Assembly (NCBI RefSeq): GCF_014852585.1
Contig: NZ_JACVBX010000004.1
Location: 62,001-126,000, forward strand
DNA: 64,000 bases
Direction of reading: 5' to 3'
Source: Pseudomonas sp. PDM18
GTDB lineage: Bacteria; Pseudomonadota; Gammaproteobacteria; Pseudomonadales; Pseudomonadaceae
The translations under genes were made by a program, and so were the position numbers. Below, one piece after another: positions 9,377 to 26,327 of the stretch (positions within the stretch are counted from its first letter, which is position 1; each line of letters starts with the position of its first letter). Below the pieces are notes generated by a model. It was not told the DNA's origin. It did not search any database and saw only the letters and a program-made list of their open reading frames with translations.

Positions 9377-10519
9377 ATGCAACCGACCGCACGCAAGCTG
9401 CGCGTCGCCCTAGTCGCGGGCGAGGCGTCCGGCGATATCCTCGGCTCCGGCCTCATGCAGTCGCTCAAGCAGCGTCACCCCGACATCGAGTTCATCGGTG
9501 TCGGCGGTCCGCGCATGCAGGCCGAAGGGCTGCAATCGCATTTCCCGATGGAACGCCTGGCTGTCATGGGCTTGGTCGAGGTACTTGGCCGCCTGCGCGA
9601 ACTGCTGCGCCGGCGCAAGGACTTGGTCAAGATGCTGATCGCTGCCAAGCCGGACGTCTTCATTGGCATCGATGCGCCGGACTTCAATTTGACTCTCGAA
9701 TTGAAGCTGCGCCGCGCCGGTATCCGTACCGTGCACTACGTCAGTCCCTCCGTCTGGGCCTGGCGGCAGAAGCGTGTACTGAAGATCAAGGAATCCTGCG
9801 ACCTGATGCTCGCGCTCTTCCCCTTCGAGGCGCGTTTCTACGAAGAGCATGCGGTACCGGTGCGGTTCGTCGGCCATCCGCTGGCCAACACTATTCCGCT
9901 GGAAGCCGACCGCGCCGGTGCGCGCGAGCGCCTCGGTCTGCCGCATGACGCCAGCGTCGTCGCGCTCCTGCCCGGGAGCCGGGGAGGGGAGGTTGGCAAG
10001 CTCGGCGCGCTGTTCCTCGATACTGCTCAGCGCCTGCTTCAGGATCGCCCCGGCCTGCGCTTCGTGTTGCCTTGCGCGAGCCCCGAACGCCGCGTGCAGC
10101 TCGAAACGATGCTCGCGGGTCGCGATCTGCCGGTGCAATTGCTCGACGGTGCCTCCCACGAGGCGCTCGCCGCCTGCGACGCCGTACTCATTGCCTCCGG
10201 TACCGCCACGCTGGAAGCGCTGCTGTACAAGCGGCCAATGGTCGTCGCCTACAAGGTGGCGCCCATGACCTACCGCATCCTCAAGCGGCTGGTGAAGAGT
10301 CCGTACATTTCCTTGCCGAACCTGCTGGCCGGACGCCTGCTGGTGCCGGAACTGATCCAGGACGCGGCGACTCCCGAGGCGCTGGCCACTACCTTGTTGC
10401 CCCTGCTCGACGACGGCAGCGTGCAGACTGAACCCTTCGATGCCATCCATCGCGCGCTGCGCCAGGATGCATCCGCGCAGGCCGCCGAGGCGGTGCTCGC
10501 CTTGGTGGAGAAACGCTGA
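9377..10519 (+). CDS. lpxB: Lipid A disaccharide synthase
   Basis: Peripheral membrane glycosyltransferase (GT19) that joins UDP-2,3-diacylglucosamine and lipid X into the beta-1,6 disaccharide. It has 380 residues. Visible landmarks: [14 protein letters not shown] near the N-terminus, [33 protein letters not shown], and [12 protein letters not shown] in the C-terminal nucleotide-binding half. It follows lpxA by 2 bases, and its TGA overlaps the rnhB start by one base. The N-terminus [13 protein letters not shown] varies between species but starts just before the conserved strand. Confidence 0.96.
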   Translation: MQPTARKLRVALVAGEASGDILGSGLMQSLKQRHPDIEFIGVGGPRMQAEGLQSHFPMERLAVMGLVEVLGRLRELLRRRKDLVKMLIAAKPDVFIGIDAPDFNLTLELKLRRAGIRTVHYVSPSVWAWRQKRVLKIKESCDLMLALFPFEARFYEEHAVPVRFVGHPLANTIPLEADRAGARERLGLPHDASVVALLPGSRGGEVGKLGALFLDTAQRLLQDRPGLRFVLPCASPERRVQLETMLAGRDLPVQLLDGASHEALAACDAVLIASGTATLEALLYKRPMVVAYKVAPMTYRILKRLVKSPYISLPNLLAGRLLVPELIQDAATPEALATTLLPLLDDGSVQTEPFDAIHRALRQDASAQAAEAVLALVEKR

Positions 10520-11130
10520 TGCAGATGGGTCTGGACTTCACCCTGGTGGAAGAGCTGGTTGCCGGCGTCGACGAAGTCGGTCGTGGTCCGCTCTGCGGTC
10601 CCGTGGTAACCGCGGCGGTCATCCTCGATCCGGCTCGGCCGATCAAGGGTCTCAACGACTCGAAGAAACTCAGCGAGGCCCGCCGCGAGGCGCTGTTCGA
10701 CGAGATTCGCGAGAAGGCCCTGGCTTGGTGCATCGCCCGTGCCGAGGTGCATGAGATCGACCAGCTGAACATCCTTCACGCCACCATGCTGGCCATGCAG
10801 CGTGCGGTGGAAGGTCTCAGCGTCACGCCGAGACTGGCTCTGATCGACGGCAACCGCTGCCCGAAGCTGAAGGTACCTTCTGCGCCGGTCGTGCAGGGCG
10901 ACGCCAAGGTGCCAGCTATCGCCGCTGCTTCGATCCTGGCCAAGGTCAGCCGCGACCGCGAGATGCAGGAAATTGAAGCGCAGTACCCCGGCTACGGCAT
11001 CGGGGGCCATAAGGGCTACCCGACGCCTGTGCACCTGGAGGCGCTCAAGCGTCTGGGCCCGACGCCCATCCACCGTCGTTCCTTCGGGCCGGTGCGCGCG
11101 TTGCTGGAAAACCCCGCCGGTATCCTGTAA
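10519..11130 (+). CDS. rnhB: Ribonuclease HII
   Basis: Degrades RNA in RNA-DNA hybrids and nicks at single ribonucleotides embedded in DNA. It has 203 residues. The active-site carboxylates are visible in [14 protein letters not shown] (Asp and Glu), with the conserved LNDSKKLS following and [10 protein letters not shown] further on. The ATG shares one base with the lpxB stop. It is the last gene before a hairpin and dnaE. A second ATG (codon 3) is possible. Confidence 0.95.
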   Translation: MQMGLDFTLVEELVAGVDEVGRGPLCGPVVTAAVILDPARPIKGLNDSKKLSEARREALFDEIREKALAWCIARAEVHEIDQLNILHATMLAMQRAVEGLSVTPRLALIDGNRCPKLKVPSAPVVQGDAKVPAIAAASILAKVSRDREMQEIEAQYPGYGIGGHKGYPTPVHLEALKRLGPTPIHRRSFGPVRALLENPAGIL

Positions 11131-11232
11131 CACCCTGTTATTACTCTGGAATTCCTCGCGGCCAGGGTCTCGACGGTGACTTCAATCACCCGGCGCGACG
11201 GCTGGCCCATTGATCCCTGTAGCTTTGCGGAC

Positions 11233-11254
11233 AGCCCCGGTACAATCCGGGGCT
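11233..11254 (+). terminator. Hairpin between rnhB and dnaE
   Basis: A perfect 8-bp stem (AGCCCCGG / CCGGGGCT) with a 6-base loop TACAAT, followed by TGCCGTTTTT. It may be a weak intrinsic terminator ending the lipid A block. The loop itself reads as a good -10 hexamer, so the same DNA could instead be part of a dnaE promoter, although no convincing -35 is placed 16-18 bases upstream. Confidence 0.45.
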
Positions 11255-11284
11255 TGCCGTTTTTCGCGTTTGCCAAGGACCACC

Positions 11285-14815
<3,531 letters not shown>

Positions 14816-14860
14816 CGTGAGCGGTGGCCGAAGGCCGCCCGCCCGCCAGTCTCGACCCTC

Positions 14861-14888
14861 GGCGCCCGATACCGTAAGGTAGGGCGCC
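14861..14888 (+). other. Inverted repeat in the dnaE-accA gap
   Basis: GGCGCCC and GGGCGCC arms enclose a smaller inverted repeat TACC-GTAA-GGTA, giving a long hairpin with a two-base GA bulge on one side. It lies 41 bases upstream of the accA ATG and has no T tract. It could be an operator, an RNA leader structure or a Rho-independent-like end of dnaE; I cannot tell which. Confidence 0.4.
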
Positions 14889-14929
14889 TACGGACCAGGC
14901 CCAGCCGCCAACAGAACGACGGATAGCCC

Positions 14930-15880
14930 ATGAACCCGAATTTTCTCGATTTCGAACAGCCCATTGCCGACCTGCACGCCAAGATCGAAGAGCTGCGGTT
15001 GGTCGGTAACGACAACGCCCTGAACATCACCGACGAAATCTCCCGTCTGCAGGAGAAGAGCAAGGCGCTGACCGAGAACATCTTCGGCAACCTGTCCAGC
15101 TGGCAGATCGCCCAGCTCGCGCGCCATCCGCGTCGCCCCTACACCCTGGATTACATCGAGCACATCTTCAGCGAGTTCGAAGAGCTGCACGGCGACCGTC
15201 ACTTCTCCGATGACGCTGCGATTGTCGGCGGCGTCGCCCGCTTGGAAGACCAGCCGGTGATGATCATCGGCCACCAGAAGGGCCGCGAAGTCCGCGAAAA
15301 GGTTCGCCGCAACTTCGGCATGCCGCGCCCCGAAGGCTACCGCAAGGCCTGCCGCCTGATGGAAATGGCCGAACGCTTCAAGATGCCGATCCTGACCTTC
15401 ATCGACACCCCCGGCGCCTACCCGGGCATCGACGCCGAAGAGCGCGGCCAGAGTGAGGCCATCGCCTGGAACCTGCGCGTCATGGCACGTCTGAAAACCC
15501 CGATCATCGCCACCGTGATCGGCGAAGGCGGCTCCGGCGGCGCCCTGGCCATCGGTGTGTGCGATCAGCTGAACATGCTGCAGTACTCCACCTACGCGGT
15601 GATCTCGCCCGAAGGTTGCGCCTCGATCCTCTGGCGTACTGCCGAGAAGGCGCCGGAAGCGGCCGAAGCCATGGGTATTACCGCCAACCGTCTGAAGGAC
15701 CTGGGTATCGTCGACAACGTCATCCCCGAGCCGCTGGGCAGCGCCCACCGCGACCCGGCTGCCATGGCCGAGACCATCCGCACGTCCCTGCTCGGCCAGC
15801 TCGATACGCTGAACCAACTGAGCACCGAAGAGCTCCTCGCGCGTCGCTACGAGCGCCTGATGAGCTACGGCGTCGCCTGA
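14930..15880 (+). CDS. accA: Acetyl-CoA carboxylase carboxyltransferase subunit alpha
   Basis: With AccD it transfers carboxyl from biotin-BCCP to acetyl-CoA, making malonyl-CoA for fatty acid synthesis. It has 316 residues of crotonase-like fold. Conserved stretches seen include [45 protein letters not shown] and [11 protein letters not shown]. The start [12 protein letters not shown] matches the family N-terminus. It sits downstream of dnaE as in many gammaproteobacteria and is followed 69 bases later by tilS. Confidence 0.97.
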   Translation: MNPNFLDFEQPIADLHAKIEELRLVGNDNALNITDEISRLQEKSKALTENIFGNLSSWQIAQLARHPRRPYTLDYIEHIFSEFEELHGDRHFSDDAAIVGGVARLEDQPVMIIGHQKGREVREKVRRNFGMPRPEGYRKACRLMEMAERFKMPILTFIDTPGAYPGIDAEERGQSEAIAWNLRVMARLKTPIIATVIGEGGSGGALAIGVCDQLNMLQYSTYAVISPEGCASILWRTAEKAPEAAEAMGITANRLKDLGIVDNVIPEPLGSAHRDPAAMAETIRTSLLGQLDTLNQLSTEELLARRYERLMSYGVA

Positions 15881-15949
15881 TCGACACCTTCGGCGCAGCG
15901 CGGGTGACGAGGTATCCTTGCCTCGTCCCCGACCCTGCCGATCTGCGCC

Positions 15950-17269
15950 ATGTCTGCTGATTTTCCATCCCGACTGCTGACTTTTCTCGCGCCCTGGCGC
16001 AACGCACCGACGTGGCGTGTCGCCTTGTCCGGCGGGCTGGATTCCACCGTTCTCCTGCATCTTCTGGCGCAACTCGCTGCCCGCGAGGCCTTGCCGCCCA
16101 TCTCTGTCATTCATGTACACCACGGCCTGCAGGCTGTCGCTGATGCGTGGCCGGAACATTGCCAGCGTTTCTGCGACTCCCTTGGTGTGCCGATGCAGGT
16201 GGCGCGGGTTCAAGTCGATATCGGCGCCAGCCGCGAGCGCGCGGCGCGCGAGGCGCGGTACGCGGCTTTCGCTGCGGCGCTGGGGGAGGGCGAATGCCTG
16301 CTGACCGGCCAGCACCGTGACGATCAGGCGGAAACCGTTCTGTTCCGGCTGTTTCGTGGTGCCGGTGTGCGCGGTTTGTCCGGTATGGCGGCCAGTCGTC
16401 CGCTCGGCGCTGGAATGCTGCTGCGCCCGCTGCTGGGGTTCAATCGCGCGGAGCTGGAGCGGTACGCCCGCAGCCATGGGCTGAGTTGGGTAGAGGACCC
16501 GTCCAATGTCAGCGACGAATACGATCGCAATTACCTGCGCAACAGGGTGTTGCCGGGCATTGTCCAGCGCTGGCCCTCGGCCGTCGAAACCATTGCCCGC
16601 AGCGCGGATCACCTGGCGGAAGCCGACGGGCTGCTGGGGGAGTTGGCGCAGAACGACCTGGTTTCCGCCGGGGCGCGCAACGAATACATCGGTATGCAAT
16701 TGCCCTCGCTGGCCATCGCCGCATTGGTGGAGCTGAGCGAACCTCGCCAGCGCAATGCGTTGCGCCATTGGCTTTCACCTCTGGCACGCTTGCCTGACAG
16801 CGTTCACTGGGCCGGCTGGCGAGATCTGCGCGACGCCCGCGAGGACGCTGAGCCGATCTGGCGCCTTGCCGATGGCGAACTGCGCCGTGCTCATGGGCGG
16901 CTCTGGTGGTTGGCCAATCCCTGGCTCGGTTTCGTGCCAGCGAATAAGGCCTGGCGCGATCCGTCGCAACCGCTTTCGCTACCGGAGAATGGCTCGCTGC
17001 GTTTCGAGGGCGAACCGCCGGACGGGCCCCTGGAGGTTCGCTACCGGCAGGGCGGGGAGGTCATGCTGCTGGCCGGTCGAGGCTCCCGCGATCTCAAGCG
17101 ATTGCTCAACGAAGCGGCCATTCCGGTCTTCCTGCGCGCTCGTTTGCCGCTGCTCTGGCGAGCCGACGAACTGCTTGGCGTGGCCCTGCTGCCGGACCTG
17201 CGGGGAGAGGCAGGGCAGGGCTGGACTCTGCGCTGGACACCTCCGACGAATGACTCGGGTTTGAGCTGA
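15950..17269 (+). CDS. tilS: tRNA(Ile)-lysidine synthetase
   Basis: ATP-dependent enzyme that changes C34 of the AUA-reading tRNA-Ile to lysidine, preventing misreading as methionine. It has 439 residues. The PP-loop ATP pyrophosphatase motif SGGLDST (about residue 26) and HVHHGL are in the N-terminal catalytic domain; TGQHRDDQAET lies in the active site. A TilS substrate-binding domain (about 250-320) and a C-terminal domain follow. The ATG at 15950 gives MSADFPSRLL. It has the lower sequence conservation typical of this gene but all catalytic motifs are present. Confidence 0.94.
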   Translation: MSADFPSRLLTFLAPWRNAPTWRVALSGGLDSTVLLHLLAQLAAREALPPISVIHVHHGLQAVADAWPEHCQRFCDSLGVPMQVARVQVDIGASRERAAREARYAAFAAALGEGECLLTGQHRDDQAETVLFRLFRGAGVRGLSGMAASRPLGAGMLLRPLLGFNRAELERYARSHGLSWVEDPSNVSDEYDRNYLRNRVLPGIVQRWPSAVETIARSADHLAEADGLLGELAQNDLVSAGARNEYIGMQLPSLAIAALVELSEPRQRNALRHWLSPLARLPDSVHWAGWRDLRDAREDAEPIWRLADGELRRAHGRLWWLANPWLGFVPANKAWRDPSQPLSLPENGSLRFEGEPPDGPLEVRYRQGGEVMLLAGRGSRDLKRLLNEAAIPVFLRARLPLLWRADELLGVALLPDLRGEAGQGWTLRWTPPTNDSGLS

Positions 17270-17316
17270 TAGCGGCTTTCCGGTAGACTACGCTCCCGTC
17301 TTGTACCGCTCCTGTT

Positions 17317-17415
17317 GATTCGCCTTCGAATCAGTGGGAGTTCGCTATTTTCACGACGAAGTCGTGAGCCGGGTCCTGGACCCGACACCTTCGCTTCCCC
17401 GGCGGCCGAGCCGCC
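17317..17415 (+). promoter_or_regulatory. Hairpin-rich pyrG leader
   Basis: The 171-base tilS-pyrG gap contains four consecutive perfect hairpins: GATTCG-CCTT-CGAATC (17317-17332), TCACGAC-GAA-GTCGTGA (17351-17367), CGGGTC-CTG-GACCCG (17370-17384) and GGCGG-CCGAG-CCGCC (17401-17415). pyrG starts 26 bases after the last one. No run of T follows any of them, so they are not ordinary terminators. Such a row suggests a structured 5' leader controlling CTP synthase expression, which is inferred, not shown. Confidence 0.5.
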
Positions 17416-17425
17416 TAAACGCTGA

Positions 17426-21314
<3,889 letters not shown>

Positions 21315-21332
21315 TCCTAGTCTGGTACGGTG

Positions 21333-21356
21333 AAGGGGTGGCAGGAGCCACCCCTT
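21333..21356 (+). terminator. Hairpin after eno
   Basis: A perfect 10-bp stem (AAGGGGTGGC / GCCACCCCTT) with an AGGA loop, 18 bases after the eno stop and 19 bases before the ftsB start. Only three T follow, so termination may be partial and ftsB may be fed by readthrough. Confidence 0.55.
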
Positions 21357-21375
21357 TGCGTATGGAGCTGATGGT

Positions 21376-21660
21376 TTGAGGTTACGTAGCCCTTACTGGC
21401 TGTTCGTCGTGCTAATCTTGGCGCTGGCTGGCTTGCAGTATCGCCTGTGGGTTGGCGATGGCAGCCTGGCGCAGGTGCGCGACCTGCAGAAGCAGATCGC
21501 CGACCAGCAGGGCGAGAACGAGCGCCTGCTCGAACGTAACCGCATCCTCGAGGCGGAAGTCGCCGAACTCAAGAAAGGCACCGAGACCGTCGAGGAGCGT
21601 GCCCGCCACGAACTCGGCATGGTCAAGGACAAGGAAACCCTCTACCAGCTCGCGCAATGA
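21376..21660 (+). CDS. ftsB: Cell division protein FtsB
   Basis: Bitopic inner-membrane protein of the FtsQBL divisome complex. It has 94 residues: one N-terminal membrane helix (about 6-20, YWLFVVLILALAGLQY) and a periplasmic coiled coil rich in Leu/Glu (about 30-72). The start is a TTG at 21376; the nearby ATG at 21371 is out of frame, and the sequence MRLRSPYWLF matches family N-termini. Its stop overlaps the ispD ATG (ATGA). The eno-ftsB-ispD order is the usual one in pseudomonads. Confidence 0.93.
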   Translation: MRLRSPYWLFVVLILALAGLQYRLWVGDGSLAQVRDLQKQIADQQGENERLLERNRILEAEVAELKKGTETVEERARHELGMVKDKETLYQLAQ

Positions 21661-22355
21661 CCACACCCGCCTTCTGGGCCGTGATCCCGGCCGCTGGCAT
21701 CGGTTCGCGGATGCGCGCCGACCGCCCCAAGCAATACCTCGACCTCGCCGGTCGCAGCATTCTCGAACGCACCCTCGACTGCTTCCTCGGTCATCCCCGG
21801 CTGAAGGGCCTTGTGGTGTGCCTGGCTGCAGACGACCCGTGGTGGCCGACCCTGCCGAGCGCTTCCAACGAACTGATCCAGCGTGCCGACGGTGGCCGCG
21901 AACGCGCCGATTCCGTGCTCAATGGCCTGCTGCGCCTGACCGAGCTGGGCGCCGCCAGCGACGACTGGGTGCTGGTGCACGATGCCGCCCGGCCGAACCT
22001 GGCTCGCGCGGATCTGGATCGCCTGTTGGGCGAGCTGGAGTTCGACGCCGTGGGCGGCCTGCTCGGCGTACCCGCACGGGACACCTTGAAGCGTGTTGGC
22101 GCAGACGGGCGCGTGCTGGAAACCGTTGATCGCAGCGTGGTCTGGCAGGCTTATACCCCGCAGATGTTCCGCCTCGGCGCGCTGCATCGTGCGCTCGCCG
22201 ATGCGCTGGTGGCCGACGCGGCCATTACCGACGAGGCTTCTGCCATGGAGTGGGCGGGCTATGCGCCGCGCATGGTGGAAGGGCGGGTAGACAACATCAA
22301 GGTCACCACCCCGGAAGACCTGCAGCGCCTGCAGCGTAACTTCTCCAAGCACTGA
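21657..22355 (+). CDS. ispD: 2-C-methyl-D-erythritol 4-phosphate cytidylyltransferase
   Basis: Third MEP-pathway step: CTP + MEP to CDP-ME. It has 232 residues. The N-terminal CTP loop AVIPAAGIGSRMRADRPKQY carries the catalytic Arg and Lys; VHDAARPN and the C-terminal VDNIKVTTPEDL are also conserved. It overlaps ftsB by 4 bases. ispF lies separately at 27239, with the formaldehyde and sulfur genes in between. It is the last + strand gene of the superoperon; repeats fill the following gap. Confidence 0.96.
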   Translation: MTTPAFWAVIPAAGIGSRMRADRPKQYLDLAGRSILERTLDCFLGHPRLKGLVVCLAADDPWWPTLPSASNELIQRADGGRERADSVLNGLLRLTELGAASDDWVLVHDAARPNLARADLDRLLGELEFDAVGGLLGVPARDTLKRVGADGRVLETVDRSVVWQAYTPQMFRLGALHRALADALVADAAITDEASAMEWAGYAPRMVEGRVDNIKVTTPEDLQRLQRNFSKH

Positions 22356-22393
22356 AGCCCGCCGGCGCCAATGCTCCAGCATATCCGGTCCCT

Positions 22394-22404
22394 GTAGGAG
22401 CGAG
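22394..22404 (+). repeat. Half of a REP-type palindrome
   Basis: GTAGGAGCGAG is the left arm of the Pseudomonas REP-like palindrome seen complete at 57848-57873. The expected right arm is decayed here (TGCTCGCGCCC about 20 bases on). Confidence 0.4.
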
Positions 22405-22447
22405 GGGGACGCCATCGTTATTGCTCGCGCCCCCCAGCACCGAACCT

Positions 22448-22522
22448 GTAGGGCGAATAATCTGGAGCAGATTATCCGCCGGCGTTGTGCGGCGGATAAC
22501 GCTGGCGCGTTATGCGCCCTAC
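22448..22522 (+). repeat. Intergenic palindromic repeat, copy A
   Basis: A 75-bp element bounded by GTAGGGCGAATAA and TTATGCGCCCTAC, containing an inner TTATCCGCC / GGCGGATAA pair. It can fold as one long palindrome or as two side-by-side hairpins (TAATCTG-GAG-CAGATTA and ATAACGC-TGGC-GCGTTAT). Related copies lie at 47178-47252 and 49297-49367. It sits between the convergent ispD and TusA-like genes. Confidence 0.8.
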
Positions 22523-22550
22523 GACTCTGGACCGAACCGTAGGAAGCCAA

Positions 22551-22799
22551 TTACCCCAGCAGCGGCACTTCGATCAGGAAGCGGAACAGCGCACCGTGCT
22601 GTTCCACCGCCAAACAGTGGTAGCCATGGCGCTTGGTGTCTTCCGGAATGCCGTGCACCGACTGCGAACAGTCGGTGATCACCTCCAGGAGATCGCCTGG
22701 TTTGAGCGTCTCCAGGGTTTCCAGGGTGGCGATGGCGTTGTAGGGGCAGTGTTCGCCGCGCAGATCAAGCGACAGCGTCGGCGTCTTGGTGTCGGGCAT
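22551..22799 (-). CDS. TusA/SirA-like sulfur carrier protein
   Basis: An 82-residue protein of the TusA/SirA/YedF fold, which carries persulfide sulfur on one cysteine. The family signature after LRGEHCP is present (LDLRGEHCPYN, Cys at about residue 18), but the usual CPxP is CPYN here, so the second proline is asparagine. The start codon lies inside the 3' end of the yedE-like gene (35-base overlap), so the two are cotranscribed and probably coupled. TusA-like proteins next to YedE/YeeE transporters are thought to accept imported sulfur (thiosulfate) or to take part in selenium handling; the substrate here is not evident. Confidence 0.85.
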   Translation of the reverse strand: MPDTKTPTLSLDLRGEHCPYNAIATLETLETLKPGDLLEVITDCSQSVHGIPEDTKRHGYHCLAVEQHGALFRFLIEVPLLG

Positions 22800-23991
22800 C
22801 GGACGGTTTCCGTTTACGGGTGAAGCGTTGCGCGTTGAGTTGTACCAGCAGCATGCACAGGGCGAGGCCGGCGAAGGTGAACAGCAAGCCGCCGCCGGGG
22901 CCGAACTCCTGCAGCAGGTTGAGCTTGGGATAGGGCAGGGCGAGACTGGTGCCGAGCTGGTCCCAGTACACCGCGACCAGGGTGCCGCCGATCACGTTGC
23001 CGACGCCTACCACCCAGAAATGCACTTGACCTTCCATCGAGCGGTACATCCAGCCAGTCTCGCACCCGCCGGCGAGGACGATGCCGATCCCGAACAGTAC
23101 CCCGCCGATCACCGCGTTCGGGCCCATCCAGAAGATCTTCGGCGGCAGGCCGTTGTGGATCGCCGCGAAAGTGCCGACGCAGGCGGCTGCCATGCCCAGC
23201 AGGATGCCCAGTGCAGCCTGGGTCCGACCGGTGGTCCAGAGGTCGCGGGCGGCGCTGGTGAAGCAGATCTGCGCGCGCTCGATCAGGCCGCCGAACAGCA
23301 GGCCGAACAGACAGGCCATGCCCAGCACCAGCGAGACTTCGAAGCGCCAGGCGGCGAAGATTGCGGCGAGAGCCAGCACGCCCATGCCCAGGCGCCATTG
23401 CAGCTTGGCGCGGCGTGCCAGGGCCTCGGCACTCGGCAGGGCCGCGGCCTTGCCGCCGACTTTCAACGGGATGCGCAGGAAGGGCAGCAGGCTGATCTTC
23501 ACGCCGAACCAGGCGCCGATCACGGTGGAGAACATGAAGGCCCAGGCGTGCACCGAAAACATCGGGATGCCGGTGAAGAACGCGGCAAGGTTGCAGCCCA
23601 TCGCCAGACGCGCACCGAAGCCGGCGATGACCCCGCCGATCAGGCCTTGGAGCAGGCGGCGCTTGCTGGTCGGCCAGCGCAGGCTCACGTTGCCGGCCCA
23701 GAGTGCGCAGACCAGTGCACCGAGGAACATGCCGATGATCATCACGCCATCGACACGATCCAGCGGCGTGCCTTGCAGGCCGATGATCTTGAAGTAGCTC
23801 CATTCCTGGGGCTGCAGGCTGAACCAGGACAGCACGTGGCCGCCCCAGCGGGTGAACTCGCCGGTGACCGCCCAAAAGGTGCCGGTCATGGCGAAGTAAT
23901 AGGCGGAGATGACTCCGAGGGCAACCAGGGTCGGCAGGGGCGACCAGAAGCGCAGCAGGTAGCGCTCCCGGAAGGAAGAAAGGGCTGACAT
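22765..23991 (-). CDS. YeeE/YedE family sulfur transporter
   Basis: A 408-residue polytopic membrane protein with about ten hydrophobic segments, of the YeeE/YedE (Sulf_transp) family; characterised YeeE imports thiosulfate. Conserved cysteine-containing motifs are visible: GARLAMGCNLAAFFTG in the first half and VLAGGCETGWMYR in the second, matching the internal repeat of the family. It overlaps the downstream TusA-like gene. A 68-base gap separates it from the LysR gene upstream, which may share its transcript. YedE proteins are sometimes labelled selenium transporters; I see no selD or other selenium gene here, so sulfur is the safer reading. Confidence 0.88.
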   Translation of the reverse strand: MSALSSFRERYLLRFWSPLPTLVALGVISAYYFAMTGTFWAVTGEFTRWGGHVLSWFSLQPQEWSYFKIIGLQGTPLDRVDGVMIIGMFLGALVCALWAGNVSLRWPTSKRRLLQGLIGGVIAGFGARLAMGCNLAAFFTGIPMFSVHAWAFMFSTVIGAWFGVKISLLPFLRIPLKVGGKAAALPSAEALARRAKLQWRLGMGVLALAAIFAAWRFEVSLVLGMACLFGLLFGGLIERAQICFTSAARDLWTTGRTQAALGILLGMAAACVGTFAAIHNGLPPKIFWMGPNAVIGGVLFGIGIVLAGGCETGWMYRSMEGQVHFWVVGVGNVIGGTLVAVYWDQLGTSLALPYPKLNLLQEFGPGGGLLFTFAGLALCMLLVQLNAQRFTRKRKPSDARHQDADAVA

Positions 23992-24059
23992 CGTGTCGTC
24001 CTTGATCCGAAGGGTGGGAAGCCGCCCATTCTAGCCAACGCACCTTTCAGGCGCTTGTT

Positions 24060-24953
24060 TCAGGGCAACGGAGTGGGTTGAAGATGCTGCAGGCCTTCCT
24101 TCAGATGATCCACCAACTGCCGCACCTTGGGCGACAGGTGCCGTTGCTGTGGATAAAGCGCCCAGACTCCCGTGTTGGGCGGCTGGTGCGCATCCAGCAG
24201 GGACACCAGGCGGCCGCTGCGCAGGTGTTCCAGTACGTAGTAGTCCGGCAGCTGGCAAAGGCCGAAACCGCGCAGTGCCGCATCGAGCACCGCCTGGCCG
24301 CTGTTGCAGCGCCAGTTGCCCTGCACCCGGTGCTGGGTTTCGCGGCCGTCCTCAAGGAAGCTCCATTGGTCGCTGCTGCCCACCAGGCAGTTGTGGTGCG
24401 CAAGCTCCGCGACGCTCTGTGGTGCGCCGTGGCGAGCCAGATATTCCCGGGTAGCGCAGAGATACATTACGCGCGGCGCCAGACGCGTCGCCACAAGCCG
24501 CGAATCGCTCAGGCGGCCGAGGCGGATCGCGAGGTCGAAGCCTTCGTGGAGCAGATCAAGTTGACGGTTGGACAGCTCGATCTCCACCCGTAATTGCGGA
24601 AACTGCGCCATGAACTCGTTTACCAGCGGCACCACGAAGCGCTCGCCGTAAGCCACTGCGCAGGTCATACGCAGTAGTCCCTTGGGTTCGGCGGACAGAT
24701 CGCTGACCGCACGCAGCGCTTCCTCGCGGGCATCCTGCAGGCGCCGGCAGTGCTGCAGGAAGGTCTGCCCAGCTTCGCTAAGCGTCACCTTGCGCGTGCT
24801 GCGGTAGAGCAGGCGCGTCTGCAGGCGCTCTTCCAGTCGCGCAACTTGCCGGCTGACGTGGGACGAAGAAACCCCGAGGCGCTCGGCAGCAGCGGTGAAT
24901 TGGCCTGTTTCGGCGACGGCGACGAATTCGTCCAGTCCTTCCCAGCGGTGCAT
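24060..24953 (-). CDS. gfnR: LysR-family regulator, probably of formaldehyde detoxification
   Basis: A 297-residue LysR regulator: N-terminal winged helix (about 1-60, with FTAAAERLGVSSSHVSRQVARLE as the recognition region) and a C-terminal periplasmic-binding-like effector domain. It is divergent from adhC/fghA. In P. aeruginosa a LysR gene at this place (GfnR as I recall) activates the glutathione-dependent formaldehyde genes, so I infer the same role; the symbol is by position and not proven. A 24-base perfect inverted repeat at 24971-24994, just upstream of its start, is the likely binding site. Confidence 0.8.
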   Translation of the reverse strand: MHRWEGLDEFVAVAETGQFTAAAERLGVSSSHVSRQVARLEERLQTRLLYRSTRKVTLSEAGQTFLQHCRRLQDAREEALRAVSDLSAEPKGLLRMTCAVAYGERFVVPLVNEFMAQFPQLRVEIELSNRQLDLLHEGFDLAIRLGRLSDSRLVATRLAPRVMYLCATREYLARHGAPQSVAELAHHNCLVGSSDQWSFLEDGRETQHRVQGNWRCNSGQAVLDAALRGFGLCQLPDYYVLEHLRSGRLVSLLDAHQPPNTGVWALYPQQRHLSPKVRQLVDHLKEGLQHLQPTPLP

Positions 24954-24970
24954 CTGGATTGTCCCTGTAT

Positions 24971-26282
<1,312 letters not shown>

Positions 26283-26327
26283 TCGAACCGCCGGGCGCCC
26301 TGCGCGCCCGGCCTCACAGGAGGCTCC

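Noticed and set aside
22786-23988. A 400-codon open frame on the + strand opposite the yedE-like gene
   Set aside because: Its product is a low-complexity Gln/Ala/Asp-rich sequence; the minus strand encodes a clear multi-helix transporter with conserved cysteine motifs.
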